Notes: generated from the sequence alone by a model not told the origin. A stretch of 58,127 bases of DNA from Alphaproteobacteria bacterium (GCA_021775965.1 JAJFGV010000011.1:1-58127), one strand, 5' to 3'; counted from the first letter of the stretch, positions 36,140 through 45,354 are shown. A program made the numbers and translations.

Positions 36140-36342
36140 TCAATTCTGTCCACAGAATCTAAGTTTTCAATCAAGTCATCGCCAAAATCGAACTGAATAC
36201 CAAACTCCATTTCCAGAGAATTTATCAACATGAGCGTGGTAAACGAATCCAAATATCTGGCAGATATCAGGTTTGGTATGTTAAGAATATCTCCTTGCAG
36301 ATTCGCGACCTCAGAAATTATCATCACTATCTTATCTTTCAT
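36109..36342 (-). CDS. Stand-alone acyl/peptidyl carrier protein
   Basis: The 77-residue acidic protein has the four-helix carrier-protein pattern. The phosphopantetheine site is LDSFTTLMLI with Ser33, followed by an acidic helix II/III region (FDFGDDLIENLDSVDRIEAL). The partner adenylation gene ends 7 bases upstream, so the pair is probably made together. It would carry an activated amino acid or acyl group as a thioester. A phosphopantetheinyl transferase is not in the window and must come from elsewhere. Confidence 0.85.
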   Translation of the reverse strand: MKDKIVMIISEVANLQGDILNIPNLISARYLDSFTTLMLINSLEMEFGIQFDFGDDLIENLDSVDRIEALIKGHLAI

Positions 36343-36348
36343 TTGAAC

Positions 36349-37908
36349 TTATCTCTTCTGGTAAAAGCAAAATTCACTTAGCTTTTTACGGTCAATCTTA
36401 CCATTTGCATTTTTGGATAGATTGTCAACAATGAATATCTTATTGGGGATCATATAATCAGGTATAACCCGTTTAAGATCTGTTTTAATAGTTATTTCAT
36501 TGATATCACCCTTCAGGCACACAACACACACTATCAGGTTTAATCCCCGGAGTGTACCGTAAAGAGCGGCATTCTCCACTACATAATCTATAGAATTCAG
36601 TGCGGACTCAATCTCTCCTAATTCAATCCTATATCCCATGTGCTTGATCTGAAAGTCCTTTCTACCAACAAAATTAAGCTTATCATCATCCGTATCGTAT
36701 TTCACTAAATCCCCTGTTTTATACATAATTTCTCTATATTTCTTATTGTAAGGATTTTGTTTAAAGCCTTCAGATGTTCTTTCCGGATCGGCATAATACC
36801 CTTTCCCTACATTTGGGCCAAAAAGGCACAGTTCTCCAGTCTCACCTTCACTTATTTCTTTATCATTCTCATCAAGGATCCTATATGAGAATTGGTCAAT
36901 AATTTTTCCTAAAGGAGGGAGTCCCTGCATATCCTTAAAATCATTATCACTAATTCTATAAGATGAACAGATACAGGTACACTCTGTTGGTCCGTACACA
37001 TTGACAAATTCACTTCTGTGAGAATACAGGCCATAGAGTATTTTTAATTTTGATTTAGGGTAACCTTCTCCGCCAAAGATGAATCTCTTTATATATCGCA
37101 TGTTATCTCTAGAAAGGGATTTTATAGCTTCAAGGTATATTAGCATAGAAGGAACGGAAAACCACGTGGTACATTTTGTCTCGTCAATCAATGCTATCAT
37201 TAATTTTGCTTTTTCCAAAACACCCCTATCAAATGGGACCAGGCATGCACCTGAAAAGAGAGAGGAGTATATATCAAAAACAGAATTATCAAAAAATAGC
37301 GGATTGACATTTGTAAAAACGTCATCATGGCTAATGGAAAATTCTTTTCTGCTCCAAGATATAAAGCTCAAAACATTGCCATGTGTTATTACAGCGCCTT
37401 TAGGAGTTCCAGTTGATCCTGATGTATACATAATGTACGCAGGATCCTCACTATTCACTGCTGCTGTTTCATTCAGTTCATTGTCTGCGTAAGAACCAAG
37501 TAACTCCTTAAACGTGTCTGACGTAAATAAGACCATTTCACCTTCCACCGAGATATCTGACAACCCCTCGCTTAGCTCATTATCCACAAAGAGGATATTA
37601 GCAGAGCAGTTGGTGATAATCTTCTCTAATCTTTTAACAGGGCTGAATCTATCTACTATCGTGTAAATAGCCCCAATCTTAAGGCATGCCAAAATACAAG
37701 CAAAGGTATCAATTATCTTTATACTTGAGATGCATATAACGTTATTTTTTCTAATGTCCTTTTCAAGAAGGAATCTAGCAATTTGATTTGCTCTTTTGTT
37801 TAGCTCTTCATAGCAAATAGAATTATCCCCATCAAACCTCAGGGCCACATTCCTCGGGTACCGGCCAACAACTTCTTCGAATCTCAGACCTAAATTTTGT
37901 CCATACAT
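36349..37908 (-). CDS. Stand-alone amino-acid adenylation domain (NRPS/DltA-like ligase)
   Basis: The 519-residue protein is a complete AMP-binding ligase: YIMYTSGSTGTPKGAV near 161-176, FDNSVFDIY with the Asp that usually pairs with a substrate alpha-amino group, VYGPTECTC, YKTGDLVKY, GRKDFQIKHMGYRIELGE and NANGKIDRKKL with the catalytic lysine. No condensation domain is present. It should activate an amino acid or similar acid and load it onto the carrier protein just downstream. The specificity cannot be read with confidence. It overlaps the AAC(3)-like gene by 19 bases. Confidence 0.88.
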   Translation of the reverse strand: MYGQNLGLRFEEVVGRYPRNVALRFDGDNSICYEELNKRANQIARFLLEKDIRKNNVICISSIKIIDTFACILACLKIGAIYTIVDRFSPVKRLEKIITNCSANILFVDNELSEGLSDISVEGEMVLFTSDTFKELLGSYADNELNETAAVNSEDPAYIMYTSGSTGTPKGAVITHGNVLSFISWSRKEFSISHDDVFTNVNPLFFDNSVFDIYSSLFSGACLVPFDRGVLEKAKLMIALIDETKCTTWFSVPSMLIYLEAIKSLSRDNMRYIKRFIFGGEGYPKSKLKILYGLYSHRSEFVNVYGPTECTCICSSYRISDNDFKDMQGLPPLGKIIDQFSYRILDENDKEISEGETGELCLFGPNVGKGYYADPERTSEGFKQNPYNKKYREIMYKTGDLVKYDTDDDKLNFVGRKDFQIKHMGYRIELGEIESALNSIDYVVENAALYGTLRGLNLIVCVVCLKGDINEITIKTDLKRVIPDYMIPNKIFIVDNLSKNANGKIDRKKLSEFCFYQKR

Positions 37909-38678
37909 GAATGTGTCTTCTTTTTGCTAACTAAGAAATGCTGATTATTGCCCAATCCATCCATCCCCGCCTCAAAAACAGCATTGCAGTCGGACATCCA
38001 TATTTTTCCATTACCAACTTCAACTATCTGCAATTTGCCTTTTTCTATCAAATCATTTACCAACCTGGTTTCGTCAAATCTCCATTCAACCGCACTGTCT
38101 AAATATCGTGAAAAACAGTATTGATAATCATCATGTGCTATCCCATCATAATCTATGAAAACTCCCTCAAAGCGCTTAACAAATCTATAATCCAGCTCAT
38201 GATTGTTCTTGTGAAAATATTCCTCAACATAATGAATAAATGTAGGATCATATCTCTTGAGTCCAAAAGCGATGAGCTTTGCATTGAGCTTATGTAGCTT
38301 TTCATACAGTGATCCCGATCCAAAAGTTGATCTCTTTTCATTTCTACTGAACTCCTCTTTATTCCGCCCCCAGACACCAAAACTGAACATAGGATCATTG
38401 CTTCTGTTAACATCATCTCGTTTTCTAAAATACTCAGGAAATGCCCCTACTTTCCCAGGTGTATTTCTAACATCAAAACGTTTTTGTGGAGAATCACCAC
38501 CCCAGCTATAGGAAAAGGTCGGTATTATTATGTTTCCACTATCACCTACCAGTTGAAAGAAAATATCAAAAATTCCATTAAAAAACTGATTCCTATTGCT
38601 TCCTTTGCAAATTTTACCAAATTTCATTGTGTCAATTTCCAAACAGAGAGTGTCTCCTACATTTATACATTCTTTCAA
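37890..38678 (-). CDS. AAC(3)-family acyltransferase
   Basis: The 262-residue protein has the aminoglycoside N3-acetyltransferase fold features: GDTLCL near the start, IIIPTFSYSWGGDSPQKRFD near 52-71, FPEYFRK, SNDPMFSFGVWG and a DPTFIHYVEE motif with the expected His/Glu. In antibiotic clusters this family acetylates amino sugars; in glycan loci members transfer acyl groups to sugar amines. Lying directly beside an adenylation/carrier pair, it may take its acyl group from the carrier protein. That donor is an inference. Confidence 0.8.
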   Translation of the reverse strand: MKECINVGDTLCLEIDTMKFGKICKGSNRNQFFNGIFDIFFQLVGDSGNIIIPTFSYSWGGDSPQKRFDVRNTPGKVGAFPEYFRKRDDVNRSNDPMFSFGVWGRNKEEFSRNEKRSTFGSGSLYEKLHKLNAKLIAFGLKRYDPTFIHYVEEYFHKNNHELDYRFVKRFEGVFIDYDGIAHDDYQYCFSRYLDSAVEWRFDETRLVNDLIEKGKLQIVEVGNGKIWMSDCNAVFEAGMDGLGNNQHFLVSKKKTHSCMDKI

Positions 38679-38809
38679 TTTATCTACAAAAACATTCGTA
38701 GTAACTATTTTATTCTCATATTCATATAAATTAATTGTCGTTCTCCTTTACAGAGGAAGAAGGCTGATAGTACTAAATGAATCTCATTTACTTGTTAGAA
38801 GTATTCGTT

Positions 38810-39493
38810 TTACAACTGAATAAATGAAATATTTGGCTCATATTCGAAACATTCAAGTTTATAATGATTCAGGTTGAAATGCTTTAATAAGGCAATCGTC
38901 TCGCCAGTCCAATGCTCATTATTGACCTCGTCAAAAGCACAAATGGCTCCCTTGGGCATTCTGGGTAGAAAATGTTCCAAGGCAGTTACGACAGGTTGAT
39001 ATAAATCAAAATCAATAAATAGAAGCGATACGATTAAGTGCTTATTTTTCTCAATATATTGTGGAATAGTCGCATTTGCATCTCCCTTCACCAACTCTAC
39101 TTTTTCTATATGGTTAATGAACCGGTTGTCATCAAAGTCTTTAATGGCCAGGGACAGTTCTGTATATACGTCATATTCTTCCTTAAAATCCCCAACCTTT
39201 GTGTCCTTTGAACCATTATCGTTTTCAGAAATGGACGGAAATCCGCAAAAAGTATCAAAACCAATAATCTTTCTATGATAATTGTATGGTTCAATAGTAG
39301 CTGATAGCTTAGCCCAGCCCATTAAGCCACCACCATGGTGTACCCCACACTCAATAATGCTCCCCTTGATCCCAATCTGCTTCTTGAAAATCTCGTGTTG
39401 AGCCATAAACCGTGCGATCTTTTGTCGTCTCACATACTTGGTAAAATTACCAAGCTTCTTCTCTGTTTGGCATTGTGAATTATCAAATAGCAT
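38810..39493 (-). CDS. TylF/MycF-type O-methyltransferase
   Basis: The 227-residue protein matches the macrocin O-methyltransferase class: IIECGVHHGGGLMGWAKL near 45-62, IGFDTFCGFPS near 80-90, LVKGDANATIPQY, and LFIDFDLYQPVVTAL with metal-binding aspartates. TylF-type enzymes methylate sugar hydroxyls using SAM and a divalent metal. Here it would O-methylate a sugar of the repeat unit. The 131-base gap to the next gene downstream is longer than usual for this block. Confidence 0.85.
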   Translation of the reverse strand: MLFDNSQCQTEKKLGNFTKYVRRQKIARFMAQHEIFKKQIGIKGSIIECGVHHGGGLMGWAKLSATIEPYNYHRKIIGFDTFCGFPSISENDNGSKDTKVGDFKEEYDVYTELSLAIKDFDDNRFINHIEKVELVKGDANATIPQYIEKNKHLIVSLLFIDFDLYQPVVTALEHFLPRMPKGAICAFDEVNNEHWTGETIALLKHFNLNHYKLECFEYEPNISFIQL

Positions 39494-39576
39494 GGATTCT
39501 TCCTCCTACGGAAATCATGGTTTATTCTGTCTCATAGACTAAAATTATTTATGCCTATGGCCGTTTTGGTCTAGGG

Positions 39577-39993
39577 TTACTTACATAAACTCAATTGAAA
39601 TACAGCTTGCCCTCTAAAAATCACTGCGTTCTCTTGGTTCTCAACAACCGTCATAACGGTCAATAATTTCAGCTTCTCGTTCTTATTCAGAACCTCGACT
39701 GTAAACCGCAGATCATCTCCAACATAATAAGGGTTTGGGAAGTTGCATTCTTGTTTCAGGCAAAGTTCGCTGCCACCTGGAAATATTGTGCCATATATTT
39801 TTGACAAAATACAAGTTGTCAGAAATGCATACCCTAACCGATCCTTATACTGATTAGCCCTTGCAAAGTTCTTGTCAGTGTGGATTAAGCTATCGTCCCC
39901 AGACAATTGCAAAAAGTCATGGTGCATATCTTCCGTAATTCTTACTGCATAATCAATCTTTTCACCAGGTTTAATATCTTCAATATTCTTCAC
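39577..39993 (-). CDS. MaoC-like hot-dog dehydratase
   Basis: The 138-residue protein is a single hot-dog fold of the MaoC/R-hydratase type. The Asp33-x4-His38 pair in SGDDSLIHTD fits the hydratase-2 active site, and GYAFLTTCILSKIYGTIFPG follows. It is short and stand-alone. Such proteins hydrate or dehydrate acyl-CoA or acyl-ACP. With the carrier protein and ligase next door, it probably tailors a carrier-bound hydroxyacyl group. It is 5 bases from the upstream methyltransferase gene. Confidence 0.82.
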   Translation of the reverse strand: MKNIEDIKPGEKIDYAVRITEDMHHDFLQLSGDDSLIHTDKNFARANQYKDRLGYAFLTTCILSKIYGTIFPGGSELCLKQECNFPNPYYVGDDLRFTVEVLNKNEKLKLLTVMTVVENQENAVIFRGQAVFQLSLCK

Positions 39994-39998
39994 AATAA

Positions 39999-40703
39999 TT
40001 ATATTTCCTTGCTTACCACTATACGAAAGGAGGCAGCTTTGGAGCCCGCATTTGGAATTATTACGTCTAACGTGTTATGAACAAGAGACTCAATTATCCA
40101 ACCATTATCAAATAGTTCCAAGATCTCTTCTCTGTCAGTAAAATGAACTATCCCTATATCTTTGAACTGACCTTCTGTATATTCAGAACGGCTATGAGAA
40201 TCAAGTACTTCCTCCCCTTCCCCAAACATTGAATGCATTGTTGAAAACCAACCCGTAATTATTAAACGGCCATTTTCATTCAATGTCCTATAGCACTCTT
40301 TAATGACTTTATTTATCTCATCCCTGCAATTATGTATAACGGCACTCCTGTCAACAATTAGATCAAAAAATCCATCTTTAAATGGAAGAGTTTCAGTAAA
40401 ATCACAACAGGTCACTTTCATATCTTCACCAAATCTATTTTTTATAATTTCTATTGCTGATTTAGAGCCTTCGATTCCATAATAATCGAATTGTTTGTCT
40501 AAAAAAAATGAAATATTTGGCCCTGTGCCACAACCTAATTCAAGTACTTTAGGTTTCTCTTTGAATCTTTTGAGGTTACAATGCCGCGTAACCAAACTAA
40601 CAAGATCAGTAAATGGATAATTATTGACCTGTTTGCCCTGCCCGTATACTTTTTCTTCCCATTCTTTAGAAAACGGCATAAATCCCTGTACCTCCTTTCG
40701 CAA
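39999..40703 (-). CDS. Class I SAM-dependent methyltransferase
   Basis: The 234-residue protein has VLELGCGTGPNISFF near 52-66, an acidic turn after KVTCCDF, and LPFKDGFFDLIVDRSAVIHN typical of methyltransferase family 11/25. The substrate may be a sugar, lipid or the carrier-bound acid. It lies in the decoration block ahead of the MaoC gene. There is no further specificity signal. Confidence 0.8.
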   Translation of the reverse strand: MRKEVQGFMPFSKEWEEKVYGQGKQVNNYPFTDLVSLVTRHCNLKRFKEKPKVLELGCGTGPNISFFLDKQFDYYGIEGSKSAIEIIKNRFGEDMKVTCCDFTETLPFKDGFFDLIVDRSAVIHNCRDEINKVIKECYRTLNENGRLIITGWFSTMHSMFGEGEEVLDSHSRSEYTEGQFKDIGIVHFTDREEILELFDNGWIIESLVHNTLDVIIPNAGSKAASFRIVVSKEI

Positions 40704-40850
40704 TTATCCTTAAAACATGCATGGTTGTTCTGTCTACCAAAGAGTCCCCCCCTCATCTGTTTTTCTTATACCTAACTTTAATATGGAATTCATAAATGGG
40801 TAAGCGCGTCTTCAGCAACAACATTTACCTTTCTAGTACTGATAATATTA

Positions 40851-40964
40851 TCAAATAGGACAATGAGTCCCATTCAGAATAATCTTCCTGTCTGGCATAT
40901 CTTCAATCATATCCAGATTAAGTTCATTTAATAATATAGATTTTACTTTATCTATCAAATCCAA
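40851..40964 (-). pseudogene. Possible carrier-protein N-terminal remnant
   Basis: A TTG at 40962-40964, preceded by an AGGAAG sequence, opens a 37-codon frame overlapping the end of the DUF4910 gene: DLIDKVKSILLNELNLDMIE, DMPDRKIILNG and a short tail. The helix-I pattern is that of acyl carrier proteins, but the frame stops before the DSL site, so no phosphopantetheine could be attached. The evidence is weak because the frame is short. Confidence 0.3.
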
Positions 40965-42297
40965 TTGGAATACTCTTCCTTTCAATTAACCCACTGTTAT
41001 GAAACCTATCTAGTAATTCAACAACTTCATTAAAATCACGCTTCAGCCTCTCTGCAATCTGAAATGCGGTCATATCCCCTTCAAGACAGTACATAAGCAA
41101 CCTGATGTTTCCACTATTCTTTGAATCTTTGCGCCAGTCAATCCATAAATCATATTTCGTTAGAAAAACAGGGCCTTTAAATTTTCTAACAGGAATAAAA
41201 TCTTTTTCGATTATGTGACATAAATTATACAAGACTTCAACCGTTTCATTAACCCGATAAAAATTCACAGTATCAACATTGTCCAGGTGTGAATGATACT
41301 CAGGATAAGGCAAAATCGGTTTATTTAGTTCTTCCTGCTGTAACTCTTTTTCTTTTTTTAATCTCACCTCTTGATTGATTCTTGTTATTGAAATACTCGG
41401 TATATAAACACCTGGAGCATTAAATATTTTTTCATCATTGCCCGCCACGGTTAAATAAGGATATGATTTAACTTGGGTCTGGCTCTTAAATATAGCATAT
41501 TCTGCATATCGATTAACAAGGGCTTTTTCCTGATAACTTTTTTGAATAATAAGTGGATTATCCAATCCAACCATTTCATTAAAAACAGAGTATTTGATCT
41601 TAGGAATCAGGTCCTCATTGTGACTCAAGAAAGCAATCGAACCAATGGACTCCGGAACAAAAAGGAATGTATAATTGTAATGAAGATCTTCACCTTTTAG
41701 CAAAGTAGCCAATGCAACATTAACCGCACAGCCAATTAACCCGTCATTAATCTGGCAGGGGTGGTCAAGGTGGGAAAGGAAAAATATATATTCATCACTT
41801 TTCCCTTTAATAGTATATTCACCAACAGACAAATAATCATCTATCATTTCACTGTCAATAACCACTTCGTATGTTTCATCACTTTCTATCTTATTCCTTT
41901 GTTCATGGGTCAGGCAAAACCCCCACCTGGGGACATAAAAAGAGAACTCATATGGAATTGCCTCCGGTATTTTATGGACATGGACATGTTTAAGTAGTTC
42001 ACTCCCTTTCATCTTTTTGTTTACGGGCACGGAATAACTCATTACATGCAACGGGCAATCCTTAAAGGACACAATTATGCCATCTTTGTTCTTTATGTAT
42101 CCATCCCTAATTCGCCATTTTGGCGGAACATTCCAGGTCCAGCACTCAGTGCCAGTTTTATAACGGTGAATGTTTAAGTCAACATATTTCTTTAAATAAT
42201 CTAAACTCTGTTCATATTCATCACTTACAATATTTCTGTTTACGTCTTTTAAGTTTTCCAGGATATCTTTAACAATATTTTTAAATGAAATGTTCAT
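40948..42297 (-). CDS. DUF4910/DUF2172-type aminopeptidase-like protein
   Basis: The 449-residue protein matches the DUF4910 family: an inserted DUF2172 domain near the N-terminal third, an M28-like metallopeptidase core with FLSHLDHPCQINDG near 180-193, FVPESIGS and YHSHLDNVDTVNF with further metal ligands, and a winged-helix C-terminus from about 370. Family members occur mainly in surface-polysaccharide loci and are presumed aminopeptidases or amidases. With an adenylation/carrier pair in the same block, it may hydrolyse an aminoacyl or amide bond during glycan decoration. No signal peptide is seen, so it is cytoplasmic. Confidence 0.82.
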   Translation of the reverse strand: MNISFKNIVKDILENLKDVNRNIVSDEYEQSLDYLKKYVDLNIHRYKTGTECWTWNVPPKWRIRDGYIKNKDGIIVSFKDCPLHVMSYSVPVNKKMKGSELLKHVHVHKIPEAIPYEFSFYVPRWGFCLTHEQRNKIESDETYEVVIDSEMIDDYLSVGEYTIKGKSDEYIFFLSHLDHPCQINDGLIGCAVNVALATLLKGEDLHYNYTFLFVPESIGSIAFLSHNEDLIPKIKYSVFNEMVGLDNPLIIQKSYQEKALVNRYAEYAIFKSQTQVKSYPYLTVAGNDEKIFNAPGVYIPSISITRINQEVRLKKEKELQQEELNKPILPYPEYHSHLDNVDTVNFYRVNETVEVLYNLCHIIEKDFIPVRKFKGPVFLTKYDLWIDWRKDSKNSGNIRLLMYCLEGDMTAFQIAERLKRDFNEVVELLDRFHNSGLIERKSIPIGFDR

Positions 42298-42358
42298 ATG
42301 GTTTTATACTGCTCCTTGTTAAGCAAGGTTAAAATTTGTTAGTAATCAGTAAGTGTTC

Positions 42359-42682
42359 TTAATTAGATTTTCTTGCAGAGTCAAAAGCTTTGTAAGGCTT
42401 TGATTGTAACTCTTTAAACCAGTTGAAGTGTTGGCTTTGTGATATCTGATCAAACAAAGGAGCTTGAGGAGTGATAACAGGAAACAGAGTCCTAAAGATC
42501 TCTTTACACTTTGAATCTTTTATCTTATTATACGCAGGATACATCTCAAGCATTATTTGTAAACATTTTAGTGCCCCGAAACACCGTAACTCGTTTTCCC
42601 CCAAAACCTCTTTTAAACAAATCAATATTTCTCTCTTTTTCTGTAATATCTGGCCTAACATGCATTTGTGCCAAATCAACAA
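42359..42682 (-). other. Open frame overlapping the FemAB-like gene, possible frameshifted tail
   Basis: A 107-codon frame overlaps the 3' end of the FemAB-like gene and extends 187 bases past its stop. The non-overlapping part (MLEMYPAYNKIKDSKCKEIF...) is protein-like, lacks low complexity and fills the gap before the next gene. It may be the original C-terminus of the FemAB-like protein after a frameshift near 42550, or a random frame. No family is recognised. Confidence 0.3.
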
Positions 42683-43559
42683 ATTTGCAACCTAGTTCCT
42701 TTGAAGATATAATTCCCTGCCATACACCAAAATTACCCACACCATTATTAGATTTCAGTCCCGGGTCTGTCGCGGCGGAGGCATAAAGGGCGTAATCACC
42801 TTGCAAAATAAAATAATAGCTGCCTACTACTTTATGAGAGGAATCCTCAATTAAAACAAGAAATGCCTTCCCGTCTTTTATTGCATCATACATTGCATAA
42901 AAACTTTCTATACATCTTGTAACACGACCGGCTGCAAATGCATGCAGTTTTCTATACGCCTCGCATAACTCAAAGTCATAATTAGATTTATAAATAACAC
43001 GACAACTAAATTCACGTTTTGCCTGATTAACACACCACTTATGACTCTTACGAAGATTTGCCCATAAGATTTCTTCAGGCTTATAACATTCAATCAAATT
43101 AGTAACAGAAGATTCATCTTTATAACCATAATCAATTAAATAATTGTAATAGTGTCTTCCCTCAAGCAATTCAAAAGGCTCAATCATTGTGCTGTGAGAA
43201 TGAATTCCTTTTTTAAGAGATAGTTCTTCAATATATGAATATATTAATTTACAAATCTTATTGAAATGCTTTGTTTGAGGAGGTTTCGATATTAGTGGAC
43301 CATGCAAATACGCATTCCCAAAACAATAATTCAGGCTATTATGGCTATTTCTAAATGAATAGAGAGGGACTAACGCCAGCACATCATTGGCGTCTCCCAC
43401 AACAACAAAAGAATCATCAAAGACTATTCGATCACCAAACCATTTTTTTGTATAGTTTCGATAAAATGAGCTATAAACAGGAGCCGCCCCCACTATTTTC
43501 TCTGAACCACAAGTCCAATAGTTTTCAAATCCAGGCTCATTGGTATGGACAATTTTCAT
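42546..43559 (-). CDS. FemAB/GNAT-fold acyl- or aminoacyltransferase
   Basis: The 337-residue protein has a FemAB-like double-GNAT plan, with the characteristic LRKSHKWCVNQAKREFSCRV near 167-186. Later segments are RKLHAFAAGRVTRC and VGSYYFILQGDYALYASAATD, then GVWQGIISSKELGCKFVDLA. FemAB-like proteins attach amino acids or acyl groups to a lipid-linked precursor. In this block, with an adenylation/carrier pair and the DUF4910 protein, an aminoacyl transfer to a sugar amine is the natural guess. The C-terminus may be shortened by a frameshift. Confidence 0.78.
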   Translation of the reverse strand: MKIVHTNEPGFENYWTCGSEKIVGAAPVYSSFYRNYTKKWFGDRIVFDDSFVVVGDANDVLALVPLYSFRNSHNSLNYCFGNAYLHGPLISKPPQTKHFNKICKLIYSYIEELSLKKGIHSHSTMIEPFELLEGRHYYNYLIDYGYKDESSVTNLIECYKPEEILWANLRKSHKWCVNQAKREFSCRVIYKSNYDFELCEAYRKLHAFAAGRVTRCIESFYAMYDAIKDGKAFLVLIEDSSHKVVGSYYFILQGDYALYASAATDPGLKSNNGVGNFGVWQGIISSKELGCKFVDLAQMHVRPDITEKERNIDLFKRGFGGKRVTVFRGTKMFTNNA

Positions 43560-43598
43560 TAAATATAGTGTACTAAAAATTAAATATCGGTAATTTGA

Positions 43599-44345
43599 TC
43601 ATTGTTTTATTGGGGCATTTCGAATAATGTCAAGGCTGTTTGGCCCCTCATTAAAGATCAAATCAATAACCGACAGATATGGAACAAAATCTCCATGGAG
43701 TTGACTATAGTGTGGATGTTGAAAGTTATGGTACATCAGTTCAATATTATTAGAAATAAAGAGATTGTTTTCTTCGATGTATTCTCTTGAACCTGGGGGA
43801 GACAAATAACAATCAGCATCAAAGGCACGACAAATATTAATAAGGCGTTCAACTTTGTCCCCATTTATTTCCAATTCCGAACTTCTAATAAATGTAGTCT
43901 CCATCCCCAGTTTCTTGCATAACCAAACGATCAAATCGATATTAAGTTTGCAAATCTTTTGGTAAGGTTCAACAAAAATGTTCGAAAACTCTTCAACATA
44001 TAGATTGAAAAAAGGGGCTTTACAATAAGACTGAGTGATAGTTTTTATATGCTTTTCTTTATATTTATATGCTTGATTGATTTTTACATCTAAAATCTTT
44101 TGGCCACTATGTCCCCGCCATAATATAGGAACAGTAAGCCATTGTACTCCATTAGCAGTTTTAATTCTGTTTCGTTGTTGCCAGGATTGCTTAGTAAAAT
44201 CAACATTATCAAGAAATACAAAAGCGTCAGCTTGGTCGATAAGATCAAAGTATCCTATCCAGGGAAGAAATGTAGGCTGCATGATTGCAATAGTATGTTT
44301 TTTATTATCTGACAATATTTTTTTCTTTTCTATATTGCCTCCCAA
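43599..44345 (-). CDS. wbqC: WbqC-family protein
   Basis: The 248-residue protein has the WbqC signature IAIMQPTFLPWIGYFDLIDQ near 18-37, FLDNVDFTKQSWQQRN near 43-58, and a late HGDFVPYLSVIDLIFNEG. WbqC proteins occur in O-antigen loci and are thought to help attach amino acids or related groups to sugars; the chemistry is not settled. Its 16-base overlap with the NeuB/PseI gene and its place beside the FemAB-like gene support a role in decoration of the nonulosonate or a neighbouring sugar. Confidence 0.88.
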   Translation of the reverse strand: MGGNIEKKKILSDNKKHTIAIMQPTFLPWIGYFDLIDQADAFVFLDNVDFTKQSWQQRNRIKTANGVQWLTVPILWRGHSGQKILDVKINQAYKYKEKHIKTITQSYCKAPFFNLYVEEFSNIFVEPYQKICKLNIDLIVWLCKKLGMETTFIRSSELEINGDKVERLINICRAFDADCYLSPPGSREYIEENNLFISNNIELMYHNFQHPHYSQLHGDFVPYLSVIDLIFNEGPNSLDIIRNAPIKQ

Positions 44346-45340
44346 GTAATACCATCACCTTTCTCAATATCTTTTATCGCCACTCTGCCAACAATTATGT
44401 TCGCGAATTTAGGCTTTACTCCGTATCCCGGCCGTTTAATAATCATCATGTCTTCTGTAATTTCAGTTCCTTTTTTAATATTTACCGATGCAATTACACT
44501 CGGTCTCTGTGGAACCACCATTTCTTCTTCCGGGATAGCTTGCTTTATTGGCGAACCAAGGCTTTCTTCCACTTCTCTAATTGCCTTAACCATTTGCTTC
44601 AATTCATTCGCCTCAAGGGCAAAAGAATGGTCGGGGCCGTTCAATTTTCGGCTTATTGTAAAGTGTTTTTCTATGACACAGGCACCTCTTGCAACAGCCG
44701 CCGCTGGTATTGAAATACTTAAAGTATGGTCTGAAAAGCCTACCGGCACATGAAAAGCCGCAGCCATCGTATCTATCATACGTAAATTCACTAAGTGGGG
44801 CTTTTGAGGATATTCAAAGAGGGAGGCACAGTGCAATAAAATAACTTCTCTATTACCTGATGCATAAACTGCATCCAGTGCGTCTTGAATATCAGCCAAA
44901 TTACTCACTCCGGTAGAAATAATAATTGGCTTCCCCTTGCTACTCGCATAGCGAAGAAGAGGTAAGTTAACAATTTCTAAAGACGACCATTTATATGCCG
45001 GAGCATCTATTTCGTAAAGTTGATCAATTGCCTCTTTGTCAAATGGAGTAGACAGAAATATAATACCCTTGTTATTTGCATATTCGACCAACTCATTTAT
45101 CCAATCCCTATTTAGTTCATTGTCCCTAATTATAGAAAAGGGAGGAGCTTTCTCAGAATAGAGAGTGTCTGCACTAAATAATTGAAATTTAACCGCATTA
45201 GCGCCTGAATCAGAAGCTATATCTATCAACTCTTTTGCTTGAGATATTTTTCCATTATGATTTGAACCAGCCTCGGCAATAATGAAACAAGGCTCTCCTA
45301 TACCTACCAAGCAATCTGCTATCTTCATATTATTTCCCAT
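44330..45340 (-). CDS. pseI: Nonulosonic acid synthase (NeuB/PseI family)
   Basis: The 336-residue protein is a full-length NeuB-family synthase. It has an N-terminal TIM barrel with IIAEAGSNHNGKI near 19-31, VKFQLFSADTLY and FSDHTLSISIPAAAVARGA with EKHFT, and a C-terminal antifreeze-like SAF domain from about 280. It condenses phosphoenolpyruvate with a six-carbon amino sugar to give a nine-carbon acid. The presence of PseB, PseC and PseG points to pseudaminic rather than sialic or legionaminic acid, so the symbol is by context. A second Met, at residue 5 (MKIADCL), is a possible start. Confidence 0.88.
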   Translation of the reverse strand: MGNNMKIADCLVGIGEPCFIIAEAGSNHNGKISQAKELIDIASDSGANAVKFQLFSADTLYSEKAPPFSIIRDNELNRDWINELVEYANNKGIIFLSTPFDKEAIDQLYEIDAPAYKWSSLEIVNLPLLRYASSKGKPIIISTGVSNLADIQDALDAVYASGNREVILLHCASLFEYPQKPHLVNLRMIDTMAAAFHVPVGFSDHTLSISIPAAAVARGACVIEKHFTISRKLNGPDHSFALEANELKQMVKAIREVEESLGSPIKQAIPEEEMVVPQRPSVIASVNIKKGTEITEDMMIIKRPGYGVKPKFANIIVGRVAIKDIEKGDGITWEAI

Positions 45341-45354
45341 TCCTTCCCTCCTTA

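Noticed and set aside
37890-38678. Antibiotic resistance by the AAC(3)-like gene
   Set aside because: The family name comes from aminoglycoside enzymes, but the gene is embedded in and overlaps the glycan decoration block; a biosynthetic acyltransferase is far more likely.
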